Shown here: in pieces, positions 13,381 through 24,912 of the stretch
Layout of the letters: each line of letters starts with the position of its first letter
How positions within the stretch are numbered: the stretch's first letter is position 1
Assembly: GCF_040807025.1 (NCBI RefSeq)
Contig: NC_090944.1
Coordinates: 115,452,238 to 115,516,237 of the forward strand
DNA from: Struthio camelus
Lineage: Eukaryota; Chordata; Aves; Struthioniformes; Struthionidae
Length of the DNA stretch: 64,000 bases
Reading direction: 5' to 3'
The notes under the pieces: model-generated
Seen by the model: the letters and a program-made list of their open reading frames with translations, nothing else
The model's database searches: none
Told to the model about the DNA's origin: nothing
Translations under genes and position numbers: made by a program

Positions 13381-16306
13381 TGACCACTCTCATTAGCAGT
13401 ATGTTGTACCAGAAGCTTTTTTTGTTTAGGAAGGCCGGAAAATGTTGAAAGCACCCATGCTGTGCTGTAAGCAAATTCAGTATAACTGTGGCATTAAGTC
13501 CAGATAAGATTAAACTGTGTTACATTATTCCAGTTTAAGCTTTTCACTCAACTCTACGATGTTGAATAGAAAAGGAAGTGCTATTTCCTTAGGTGGGAAC
13601 TGGATTCTTTTTGTGGAACAATGACCCAGTAGCCACTGGAAACAATAGCTTGAACATTTGTTTGTGGCAAATGTTTTGGTGCTGGCTGCTGAATGCTTTC
13701 TGAGCAGAGTACCAGCCCTGAACGGGTACCGGGGGAGAATTCTGATTAATACGGTAAAAAGGGGGAAAGGAGCAACACACTGCTGCAAAACTGGAAAAAA
13801 TTAAAAAAACACTTTTTCCAAAATGGAAGATATTTCCATGATTGCCAAAATACTTTAATATGCTAAGAAATTATTTCACCAGTTCACAAATTTATAAATC
13901 AGAAACTTGATCCCCAGCTGTCTGAAAATAATATGAGTATTTCTATCTTGTAATCCTGGGAATTCTAACAGAAATAGGTAAAGAAAAACAAAATCAAGTA
14001 ATATAAAGTAAAGCTAGTGTTATTTTGAAGTACGTTATTCCAATACAGATTTTTAAAATTAAGTCTTTTTTATATAAGGTGAGGCTTCCACTGAAATGGG
14101 AACAGATGATTAAAATGCATTAAGGTAACATAGTTCTATAAAGAAGATTTTAGCTTTGAGTAAAAATACACTGCTGATATTACATATCCAGCAAGCTACT
14201 GCTAGAATTTTATCTGACATTTTGTTGACTGGTTTTTCTTATGTTCTGTTATTAAACTAACAATTAACAAAAATCAATAAAACCAATGATTCATAAATTG
14301 ATGTGCATGTTCTAATATGTGAAGTATTTTTTTGGAAATGTAAGAAATCAGAGCTATAAAGTTAAAGTATCCATTTAAAATTAAAAAGGAATAAGTAGAA
14401 ACATCCCTCATTAAATACTTTTTACTAAAGAAAAGGCTCATTATCCTTTTGTGCAACTCATGAAGTCCCCATCAATCAGCTATACAATCCATAATTATGT
14501 AACATTTTTCTGCCAACACAGGTGAAAAAATTCATAGCTGGAGTTTGATGAACTCCAGGGATGCAAGGGACTGTGAAAGGGATATTGGACTTTACAGTCA
14601 TGATTTTGAAAAATGACCACTTTGAACGCCTTAATATTTGGGTTTTCAAATGGAGATGCTTTTAAGCCCCCTTTAGGTTAGTTCAATAACTTCCTTCTGC
14701 ACTATCCAGACCGTATCTAAAACCTTCATAGAACTGTGCAGAAATCCTGCAATAGAAAATTCTGAAACAGCTAAGTGGTATGTTTCTTAGCGCCATGAGA
14801 TGATATTTTGCTTGCAATACGCATGCAACGTAACCATGGGCACTTTCATTATGTACATACACGTCTAATCCTCTTTTAAAGTGTGATACATTGAGTAAAA
14901 AATGAAAATTCTTTTGTCTTTCCTTAATCATTATATTTCAGACGCATTTTCTTCTGTTTACTTGGCTCACTGACTGCAAATCAGAACACTCATCTTTTCT
15001 TCTGCCTGTTAATCTATTTTTGGTGTTCCTATTACTATCACCAAAGTTTGAAACATCCCCCTACCTTTTTTTTTTTTTTATTGAAATAGAGAATAGAATT
15101 AAAACAAAAACCTTTGGATACTAATTGCTTTGCTCTCTCCAAAATGTGACCTCTTCCACTATTCTCTCTCATTATCCCCTCCCCTCAAACAGATCTTCTC
15201 TAAATTACTTCCCCTGCCCCCCAATCTAGCCCCCTAAGGAAATCTTTTACATTTCTATTTCAATATCCAATGACAAGATGAAAAGTAGCATGCAAGGTAA
15301 GGATAAAACACTAATTGATAGAAATGTGAAATGACAGTAATGGTCTCTGTTATGCCCATGGTTAGAGACTTCCGTATAATAAAAAATACTCCATAGCTGG
15401 TATTTTTTGTCCCTCTAGTAATATTAGTTAAGATAATATTTTAATAGATTTTCAAACTGAAGTCTTAGTTCTGCTGTGTTGAGTTGAAATATGTCAATAT
15501 ATAGAAGATTTTTTTCCCTTGTGACATTTCTAGAATGAGATTTTTTTTTCAGAAATATGGAAGAAAACACATTTTGGCAACCCTCATTGTAATTATCCCA
15601 TTTCAATAAGTGATAAATGGTTTCATTATTATTCATTTCTGACCTCAAGAGACTTTAGAAGTTTTATTCAAAATTAGATTATTTTTTCCATGAATAAGAT
15701 AGTGTGCATGTGCGCACAACTACAATGCAGAGAATTAACAATTACCTTTCCTTTCCTGAGTCAAGCTATGATTGTAATATGAAAAGAAAGCTGATGCAAC
15801 ATTAATTGCTTCTGTGGTAAGGAGAAAGGGATCTGGCAAGGCGTGAAAATAATGCAGTGTTTGCTTTTACTTTACCTATGGTTAGAATTGAATCTTGTTT
15901 TTTTAAATGTTGTTGTTGTTGTTTGGTACACTGCTAGTGAACTATGCCATAAAAATAGATGTTTCGGCTATGCAATCTAAGTTTTGAGATGTAAAGAAAT
16001 TCACACCAAGCAAGAAACAAAAATCCACTAACGGAAATCATCAGCAAGCAAGGTGAGAACAGAGGGAAGAGATAAGGGAAAGGTAAAGCTCTCAAGAGTC
16101 TTCCGGGTGACCGATGAAAGTCTGACTCCTCCCCATCTCTGACTCTGCATCTTTCTGCTGCTTGCAGACCACGTAGGCCAGTTTGGAGGAAGCAGCTGTG
16201 TCCCACAGGACAGCTCACGGGAGCTCAGCATTGTCTCTGTGCCTGCACTGGCCTGACTACAGCTTCCCAGTTGTCTCCCTGGAAGATTTTTAACTATACT
16301 CTATTT
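13381..16306. other. AT-rich intergenic DNA, nothing identified
   Basis: Runs of A or T (for example T13 near 15067) and short frames only. No exon chain or transposon recognised. Bases 16080-16300 are somewhat GC-richer but show no coding or splice pattern I trust. Confidence 0.5.
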
Positions 16307-16870
16307 CACAGAATCACAGAATCACAGAATGGCCAAGGTTGGAAGGGACCTCTGGAGATCATCTAGTCCAACCCCCCTCCTCAAGCAGGGTCACCTAGAG
16401 CACATTGCACAGGATCACGTCCAGGCAGGTTATGAAGATCTCCAGAGAAGGAGACTCCACAACCTCTTTGGGCAACCTGTTCCAGTGCTCAGTCACCCTC
16501 GCAACAAAGTTTTTTCCTCATGTTCAGATGGAACCTCCTGTGTTTCAGTTTATGCCCATTGCTTCTTGTTCTGTCCCTCGGCACCACTGAAAACAGTCTG
16601 GCCCCATCCTCTTGATACCCTCCCTTTAGATATTTGTATACATTGAGGAGATCGCGTCTCAGTCTTCTCTTCTCCAGGCTGAACAGTCCCAGCTCTCTCA
16701 GCCTTTCTTCATAGGAGAGATGTTCCAGTCCCCTCATCATCTTTGTAGCCCTCCGCTGGACTCTCTCCAGTAGCGCCATGTCTCTCTTGTACTGGGGAGC
16801 CCACAATTGGACGCAGCACTCCAGATACGGCCTCAGCAGGGCTGAGTAGAGGGGGAGGATCACCTCCCTC
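16307..16870 (-). mobile_element. CR1 LINE, 5'-truncated, younger copy
   Basis: The 3' end is at the left: three perfect copies of the octamer cacagaat (16307-16330), i.e. ATTCTGTG on the element's own strand, then the conserved gccaaggttggaagggacc block. On the minus strand, 16489-16863 is open for 124 codons. It reads as the C-terminal end of the CR1 ORF2 reverse-transcriptase protein, with [11 protein letters not shown] near its start and [32 protein letters not shown] and [14 protein letters not shown] further on. The rest of ORF2 is absent: 5' truncation is usual for CR1. Good preservation suggests a fairly recent insertion. This element is the main evidence for an avian or other sauropsid host. 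Confidence 0.95.
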
Positions 16871-19800
16871 CTATTTCAGGAGGAAGAAAGGGATAGCTGC
16901 TCCATAGGTGAAGAGTTCTTATTTAAAATTTTGAAATGAAAAAAATATTTATTGGTTCACTTAATAACATTTTAAGGGCATTCATATATTTGAAAATCAT
17001 TCCAAGAGAATTTTGCCAGACTGTGCTTCGAAGGTTTAGGTTGCTTTGGAACAGCTGAGTGAGGCTTTCAGAATCCTATAGCTTGGTAAAATTTAAGTGA
17101 CTATGCATAACATAGCTGAAACAGGCCACATCCCCCAACAACCAGATGATCTATTGTCTTGGCAAACTTCAAGTCGTGATTAAAAACTTCAAGTAAAAGT
17201 AAGAATTGTTAACATCATTAAAATAACATATTTCCTTTCTATTTTTAGCTATCCAGAACTGTGTTCAATGAGTATTTCCAAAGAGACCATAAGGGGGAAA
17301 CAACCTGGGAAATTTTAGCCTAATTAGCTGAAGACTGGCAACATGATAAGAAACTGAAAAACATCATCCTGCAAGGAACAGAATCTGGTAACATGAAATT
17401 AAAGATATTGTTCTATGCAATTCATTCACAATGCATTCACTACTTGGTGGTATAGAAGGTTTTGCTAGACTGGACCTGAAATAAATCTTGCTATTTAAGC
17501 TCAGGGAATCTAAAATGCGGGTAAGGAAGGTGGACTGTTGGAGGGAAAAAGAAGGAAAACCACCAGCCACCAAATTAGGCTGTGAAGCTATGTTTCTCTG
17601 CGATTTTAAAAACAAAAAGCATTCTTTAAATACTTGGACAAATTTACTAGTATGTGCTGGCTGCATTGTACTCCTCTAGCAACTGTTTAAGCTGTTGTAA
17701 AACAGCCATAAACACGGCTTAATTTGCCTTTTTAAAGAGATTTACTCTATTGGAATGATGCGAATCCAAGAGCTCGCTACTGAACATGTCCTCAAAAGAG
17801 CACATGAAGTTAAATATGTTCACATACTCGAGGAAAAGCAGAATGCACTGGTAGCAGCCAACAAAATTCAAAGGCTCATGTAAAAGGATATTTAGGGAGT
17901 ACAAGTGATCCTACTCGAACAGTCTTTGGGCAGAGTAGACCAGAACACAGTCTTCTTCTCCTTGCAACACGTGGCCAAAAAGTTCAGGCCGATTACTAAG
18001 CGTTATGTATAAAATATTTGCTAAATATATATGCATACAGCCTATATATAGAAACACACACACATATATATGTACATATAACCAGGTGTTGGCAGTCAGT
18101 CACTCAGGTAAGAAGCCAGCACAATAGGTTTTATTATTTAAAATAACAACCAGTGAGGAGGGATAGGTGGGTACATATAGTTACATGTATATTCTGAACC
18201 TCAAGAATGTTCATCAAGATGTTGACGTAAATAAGGGTAATTTCAAAACATCAGTGAGAAAAAACAGTTGCAGTAGAGTTTTCAATTCCCTATAGCCAAT
18301 GAAACAAGTTAAGTATTCCTTCACAATACCTTACTCCCAGGTAGGCTTTCTGTTGCAACAATAACGCTAGCTATGCGGGTTTAATGGTTCACCCATTTGA
18401 CGAGTTTACAGTGGTTAAAGCTGCAATGGATAAAGTTGCAGTAGCTGCTAGGAATTTGGTTTGATCCTGGCTGTTTCTACATACAAGTATTTCATGTTCT
18501 CTTAAAAAAAAGAAAGTAGCATAAGGACCTCAGATACGACATTTTTGTCGTATTTCTTCTCATTGCACAAATTTAGCTACCTGCGCAGTTTAGACAACTG
18601 CATTTTTTTGTATGCATCAAACACATCTGTTTTAAGTTGTTAGAAGAACTGAGCCAAAAGGAGCTTTGCTCCCCTCTAACACTTACGGCTTTCAGGGCTC
18701 ATTTGAGAACTGTATGGGGGAGTCTCACGGATATGTGGAAACGCAGGTATCCCTGTTCCTGAGGCCAGCACTGAAATCTGATCAATAAGAAAATTTTGCC
18801 ATGCGAATTTGATTTTCTTTTTCAGAATTAAAGTGAAAAACTCAAATGCATGACCTTTTCCTTACTACCAGAAAAGTAACCAAAAAAAAAAAAAAGTCCC
18901 CCCCTCGTCGTGTGGACTGAGATTTAATTTTTAAAGAGCAGCTGAGCTGATCAGTCCACTAATGCCTATCTGAAGAAGAGACTTCTGACAGTTTTTCATT
19001 AGAAGGCAAACTAATGGTGTAAAATGAAGGTACACAAAATCAGACTGCAGAGATAGCATGAATTTTTACACATGAAGGTGTAATTAAATACTGGATAGAT
19101 TTCCTACGTAAGCAGTCCATTTGATTCTTCATCATTGGCAGTCTTCAAATCTTTCAGAAAGACATCTAAATCTGGTATAAACGGTATGGTAAGAGTCAAA
19201 CTGAGGCAAAAGGTACCACCTGGTGTTATTTTGCTTGTACTACACAGAAGGTAAGGCCAAATAACAGTGGTCCCCTCAGTTTATAGAAGTCAAAAAGCTT
19301 ATTGGTGTTCCAGTATTGATTTCACGTACACAATATCAAGCTTCTGCTTCTATATTTGTTCAATTGTTGTAACTGAAACTATGAACCACAAAGCAAACAT
19401 TAAAGTGCTTGAACATAATCAACATCCATGGACTGAAAAACGTCAGAAGGACCGTAAAGAGAAGAAAATAACTGAATGCATCAAAATGCTTAATATAAAC
19501 TCAGAATTTGTTTTTTCTCATCTTTAAGAAAATTTTTTCTAATATGCACACTCTGTAATCCTCTCTTTGACTCTTAGAAATATAAACTCAGACTGATACA
19601 CAAGCCCTAACTAATAGGCAAAGGATACAAATTAATTCATATTTCAGAAAAATGTCTGTGTCACAACCTGTGCCTTTATTGTTCCCTACCTAGCAGTATC
19701 TATATAACTATTTTCCTGACCTTCAACCTGATAGGCAGTGGTGCTTGCTTACACAGCAATCTAACATAAAATGAAGCTGTGCTAACTCACAACCATCTCA

Positions 19801-22800
19801 CCCTGTTTCTTTACAGAAGTCTGCAGTGTCATGGAAGGTATCTGATTACTAGTTGCATACAGTTCATAAATAAAATGTGACCCAATACAGAAATCTAGAC
19901 AAATTTAGCTAAATGGCTTAAATGATGACCATAGATGCATATAGAGTACGATTACACATAAACTCAAGCGATTTTCAAGTCCAAGGTCTGGAGTCTGCAG
20001 CAGTGGCATTCTTCCCCTATTCTGAATGGAAAAAAGATCTTAGGCTTCTATAATAGACCTGTGCTAGCAAACAGCTCCACGCTGTGGATATAGTAAGTAC
20101 TAGTAAAATAACCTGTAAATTCACCGTACTTAACGCCTTCCCCTGTCTCACCTACACACACCAGGAGATACTGAAAATTATTGGGCTGTGCTTAATTTAA
20201 TACTCATTTTCAAATGTAATTTGTCTAGAGCATTTGGGAGAGGAGAGACTGTTCAGCAAGACTATTGGTAGATTTGGAGAAATATATTTTTCTATGTTTG
20301 AAATATTCAGCAAAAAAGTAAAATCAACTGCAGAAACGTTGTTCTGAAAGAAAAGCTGCTCTGTGGCATGAGCCCCTGCTAGCCTTCTGGGGAACAAATC
20401 TCTGTGGCGCGCTGTAGTAGGAGTAACGGGAGTCCCACTTACTGTAAATGAGAACAAATGCTGTTCTGGAGTGTAACAGTCATCTCCTCCAGATGTGCCT
20501 GGACATGAAGAGTATAAGACTTCTGAAAATAAAGTTTTTTAAGAATTTTCCAAGGATTCAGCAGACTTGGTCATATATTTATTTGCAGGAAGTTTTAGAA
20601 TCTTTATTCCCCTTTTAGGAAACAGCTTCTCGTATGACTTTGGATCTATCTCCTCCTTCTTTAAATACTATTTTAAGAGACAGAAGGAAAAAAACTTCAC
20701 AGATATTTCTGCCAACATCCCTTTTATCTGGCTGCTGGGTGGAGTGACTCTGGGGGAAGGGACCATCCCTAGTAGCCACCCACTGTGCAGCACTGCATCT
20801 GGAGCTGAAAAGAAAGGTTGTTTCCCAATTTGCAAGCAACAACCATGTATTCAGGAATGAAGAAATATATACTCCACCTACTCCCATGAGGTCCCTCTCC
20901 CCGCTATGGCCTATTTAAAGCTATTCTAGCACTCTTTGTTGGACCACAGCTATTAAGTGAATACCTTCAAACTTTAGATCCTTCAAGCGAAGCAATTGCA
21001 AGCAAAGCTGAGGAAAAACTGAGCACGCATTAACTATTGTTCATAGTGACTCATGGTAATATTTCCCAGAGTTATTATACTGGTTAGACTCCAAGACTCC
21101 TCCCTTTAGAACAGATGGTAGAAAATCTTTAATTTGGCAACATTATTGCATAACATAAGCAATCAAGGTGACACTTTACAGAAAAATATACAGACAAAAT
21201 CCCTGTCACAAAGTTCTCACATTAGAAAATAGTTAAAAAAAAACAAATGGGAACTTTAAATTGTTGAGGAACCTCCTCCCCCAAATATGCAAAGTGCCTT
21301 CTGATTTAAAAGCGAGTCCTAGACAATAATCACATAACACATTACATCATCACCAAAACTGAATGCTTATTCGCTTCCAAAACATTTGTTTTTCCAAACT
21401 AGATACTATGAAAAATAAAAGGAAGAAAACAGTCAAAGTTTGACTTTTATTTTCGCAGGTTAGATAAAGCAGAAGTGATGAGATATCCCAGGAACTGGTG
21501 TATAGCCACTCTGTAATGCTGTACAAACTGCTGTACTGCATTTACTGTGGGCGCTAAGCCATCCGAAAGGAGCCCCTCCAGGGCAGCGCAGAGTCTCCCA
21601 CACTACGGATCTGCTGAGGAGGAAGCAATGGATTACCACCACCAAGCTCTGCTCCTTGGGGAGCCAAACTGCTTCTCAGGTAAATAATTTAGTCAAACAG
21701 GTACTTGACAAATATGCCAAACCACAGCAATTCCTCTCTAGACTTGATTTTAAGTGTCTTAAGGAAAACTTAAGGAAATAGCCACATAAAGTTGCTTTGT
21801 ATATTAATATTGCATAACACTGATGAAAAGTGTGCTTTGAAATGAGCTTAGTATTTTTTTATTGGAGTGATTGCAAGTTATACATTTTAATTGCACCATG
21901 AAGAGACACAGTCTTAAAATTTGTCTTAAATGGTCAGGAAAAACACTTATTATATTTTGGAATTTTACTTAAAAAACAACAGAGGCATCTAGTGGAAGTG
22001 TCTGAGGACTGCAGCCTGCAGAGAATGCATGGATGAGCAGCCGATTTTTTTACGTTACTTCTTCCTGAATTGAATTTCAACAATCAAATGACTAATGCCA
22101 ATTGTGTTTATATTTTATTTAAGAAGAGACTAGTCTTAAACTTAATGGTATTAAGAAACTGTGAGGAGAACCTGATTTAGCAGCCTAAGTTATATTTTTC
22201 AAAAGTTCTCTAAGCAGTTTGGATTTACAGTGCTTACAGTGCCATTTCTTTAAGCCACCTGGCCAGTTGTGCTGCAGCGTATAGTCCTTGGCTACCAAAG
22301 ATACAAGATTCTGATAAAACATGACCGCATTAGGCATGCAGAAAGGTGATCTTTCAGAGTCAGCAAGCTGAACGAAGGGCCATTCAAAATAGCTCATAGG
22401 AAATACGGGGGACAGTCATGTGTCATAGACACAGAGACGCTCCACAGTCCCAGGCTGAAGGAGTACATTTCCCATGCATGATTCACACCTCAAAGCTGCT
22501 GAATGAGTTAATACGTAAGTTTTGCTTTCGAAACTGATAGGTTGAAATGGGCAGTACAACAAAAGAAATATCCCTCCCACCCTGTTATCTAATACTTATA
22601 ATGGTTAGAGGACCCACCCAGGACATAGGAGAGGAAGTTCAATTTCCTTGTCTGTCTGAAGGGACACCTGAACATTTTCCATTTCCGAGAAGCATGCCCG
22701 TATGACTTTGGCTGTTGATGTACCTCCATTACTCATGAAGTAAATATTTGCTCTGGGGAAGGAGAAGGAGACCCAGCAGAAATCTGAAACCAGACTCTTC

Positions 22801-23750
22801 CTAAGCCCAAGAATCCCAAACTATAGCCAAACTAAAAAGCAGACAGACAGCATGAGGGCCAAGGGCTTGGTGACGCATCAGGCTATTTTTTAATTTTCCC
22901 TTCCCCTTAGGCTGTAGTAGGGCACAACACTCTGTGGAAATACCTGTACTAGCTTATCCAGAACGCATTACAGAAGAATTAGTAGGCTCCCTGCCCAAGC
23001 TTAATATACCGTGCCAATCGGCTAATTAGACCAAGGAGAAAGCTGCATAACCGGGCCTTGTGAGAGCCTTGTTATTTCTCCAAAATACTGCACTGCGTGG
23101 CAACGGCATCTCCGCAGCTTTTGGTTAGCTAGGCAGTACAAAATGACTAGAGCAATACAAAGTTGCATTTGCAAGGTAGGCAAAAGAGAAATGACCAGGT
23201 AACGTTAAGCAGTTTACTCTTAGACCAGTCATGTACTCTCACAGCATTTTCAATGGCTCATTTTCAAGCATGCTTCAACTCTATCAATATGGCCTTGCAG
23301 AGTAACAATGTTAGATTTAAATAGGGTGCGGAGCCTCATACTGGTTCTCAATCTCTAGGTAAATTTCACTTAAAATAAATGGGAATACCAGACTCATTTA
23401 TTTATTTCTCTCCTTGATTGATGTGGGACTTAATCATAAAGCTTACCCTCACAACTTTAAGCTACAGTTTTATTACTTCCTCTGCTAACCACACTGTCAT
23501 TTATTTCTTCCTCAAGTTTCCTTCACTTGCTGTGACAGATTTCTTCCTCAGATTTCACTGCGGGCTCTTGTTTGTGGTGTCTACTTACTTCTTCCTAACA
23601 ACATGGCAACATTTGATTAATGACATTACACCACAGCCCATGCTTTAAATTCGACTGCGCCAGCACTGCTTTTCTATTGGGTTTTCCAGGAGTTTTCTGT
23701 TAATGTTTATCTGCTGTATGACATTCATCTCAGCGCTTTCTAGAAGTTCC
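16871..23750. other. Intergenic DNA upstream of KCTD3
   Basis: AT-rich, without a recognisable gene except the orphan first-exon-like segment at 21628-21679, listed separately. There is a short ca/ta microsatellite near 18053-18080 and an 8-bp perfect hairpin with TTTT loop at 18534-18553. Confidence 0.5.
21628..21679 (+). other. Orphan first-exon-like ATG plus splice donor
   Basis: An ATG in good context (A at -3, G at +4) opens 17 codons (MDYHHQALLLGEPNCFS) and runs into a donor-like TCAG|gtaaat. Bases 21545-21627 just upstream are GC-richer than the surroundings. If unspliced, the frame stops two codons later. I do not recognise the peptide and see no matching downstream exon. It could be a minor upstream first exon of a non-coding or KCTD3-linked transcript, or chance. 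Confidence 0.2.
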
Positions 23751-23753
23751 CCA

Positions 23754-23800
<47 letters not shown>
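23754..23800. repeat. (AAT)15 microsatellite
   Basis: Fifteen uninterrupted AAT units plus two bases lie directly before the KCTD3 CpG island. The tract is perfect and so probably length-variable between individuals. The long tyrosine or leucine homopolymers it would encode on the minus strand are an artefact. Confidence 0.97.
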
Positions 23801-23801
<1 letters not shown>

Positions 23802-24581
23802 GAATAGCAGCAGCTACAGCAGCCTGCCTGCGCTTGACTTGGAGGAGTAATTGAAAAATACGACAAACGTATATAGCCCTCCCTTCCTTCCCGCTGCCTC
23901 CCGATACCCGGACATGCAGAGCCTCCGTGCTGCGGTCTGCCACGGCTCCTGTTTCCCCGAGCAGTGAATTCCCTGGCGGGAACCCCCCGGCCCTCGGGGC
24001 AGCTGGCGCCTCCCGCACGCAGAGACCCCGCGCCCCGGGTGAGGGGCGGCTCGTTAGCCACGGCGTTACTTCACGCCGCGGCCGCAGGCGCCTGACGGCG
24101 GCGTACGCCGCTGCCCTCCTCGGCGGCCTCCTCCCTTCCTCTAAAAAACAAACCAGAATACAATCAGTCCGCGGTAACCGCCGCCGGCGCCGCCGCCGCC
24201 GCCCCGGGCCGTGACGCCGCACCCAGAGGCGGGCTCCCGCCGCACCGGCCGGGCTCCGCGGCCCCGCGCGCGCCCCCGCGGCCGGTACGCGGCGCCTCGC
24301 AACGGCCGGCGAGCGCGCGCCGCTCACCTGCCCGGCCCGGCCCCGCCCCGCCGCCGCCGCCGCAGGAGCCCCCTGCCCCGCGGCAGCGCCCGCGCCGGGA
24401 GCCGCCGCTGCACCCAGCCCCTTCCGGGCGCCGCCCCGCTGCCCCTTCCCCCGAGAGGCGTCAGCCCCCGCGGCGCGGCGCGGCGCGGTTCTCTGCTTCT
24501 TCCCCGCCGGCCCCGTTCCGCGACCGGCTCGCGTCGTTTTGGCCCGCGCGGGCCCCCTCCTCCAGGTGCTGTGGCGTTGCC

Positions 24582-24632
24582 ATGGCGTTTTCCGCTGCGG
24601 CCGGGGAGGCGGCGCGGCCTGGCCGGGCCTGA
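24582..24632 (+). CDS. Upstream ORF in the KCTD3 leader (16 codons)
   Basis: An ATG with strong Kozak context (G at -3, G at +4; gccATGG) opens 16 codons (MAFSAAAGEAARPGRA) and ends at TGA 24630-24632. It is out of frame with KCTD3, 207 nt before its start codon. If the transcript begins upstream of 24582, this uORF would lower KCTD3 translation. Whether the leader reaches this far is not known from the sequence. Confidence 0.3.
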   Translation: MAFSAAAGEAARPGRA

Positions 24633-24835
24633 GTGACGGGGAGCCCGCGGGGCCGCAGCCTCGCCGCACACCGACCCCGGCCGCGGCCGCAGCGGGCTGC
24701 GCGGCCCCGCTGGCCGATCCCCCGCCTCCCCCTTCGCCGCCCGCCGCCGCCGCCGCCGCTTCCCTCGACCCCGAGGCTCCGGCAGCGGCGGGCGGCGGCG
24801 GCGGCGGGAGCAGGCAGCGGGAGCAGGCGGCGGGG

Positions 24836-24845
24836 AAGATGGCGG
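24836..24845 (+). promoter_or_regulatory. YY1-type motif overlapping the KCTD3 start codon
   Basis: AAGATGGCGG matches the core of the YY1 consensus (AAnATGGCGGC). In many vertebrate housekeeping genes this motif sits just downstream of the transcription start and includes the initiator ATG, as here. Confidence 0.55.
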
Positions 24846-24912
24846 GGAACGGCGGCAGCTTGGCCGGCGCCGGCAGCGGGGAGATCATCCAGCTCAACGT
24901 GGGCGGCACCAG
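24839..24912 (+). CDS. KCTD3: KCTD3 coding exon 1 (residues 1-24)
   Basis: Starts [17 protein letters not shown] and ends in ACC AG before donor gtgagc; the last codon is split after two bases (AG|G, Arg25). It encodes the first beta-strand of the BTB/T1 fold (IIQLNVGGT). The glycine/alanine-rich N-terminus differs from human but has the same character. The leader exon sequence upstream lies in the CpG island. Confidence 0.95.

Noticed and set aside
1-23750. KCNK2 3' end expected upstream of KCTD3 by human synteny
   Set aside because: I searched by eye for its conserved C-terminal peptides and found none. It probably lies outside the window.
23740-24909. 389-codon minus-strand frame and several overlapping frames in the CpG island
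   Set aside because: GC-rich DNA has few stop codons. The translation is low-complexity Arg/Ala/Pro/Gly and ends in a homopolymer from the (AAT)n tract. It is an antisense shadow of the KCTD3 promoter and exon 1.
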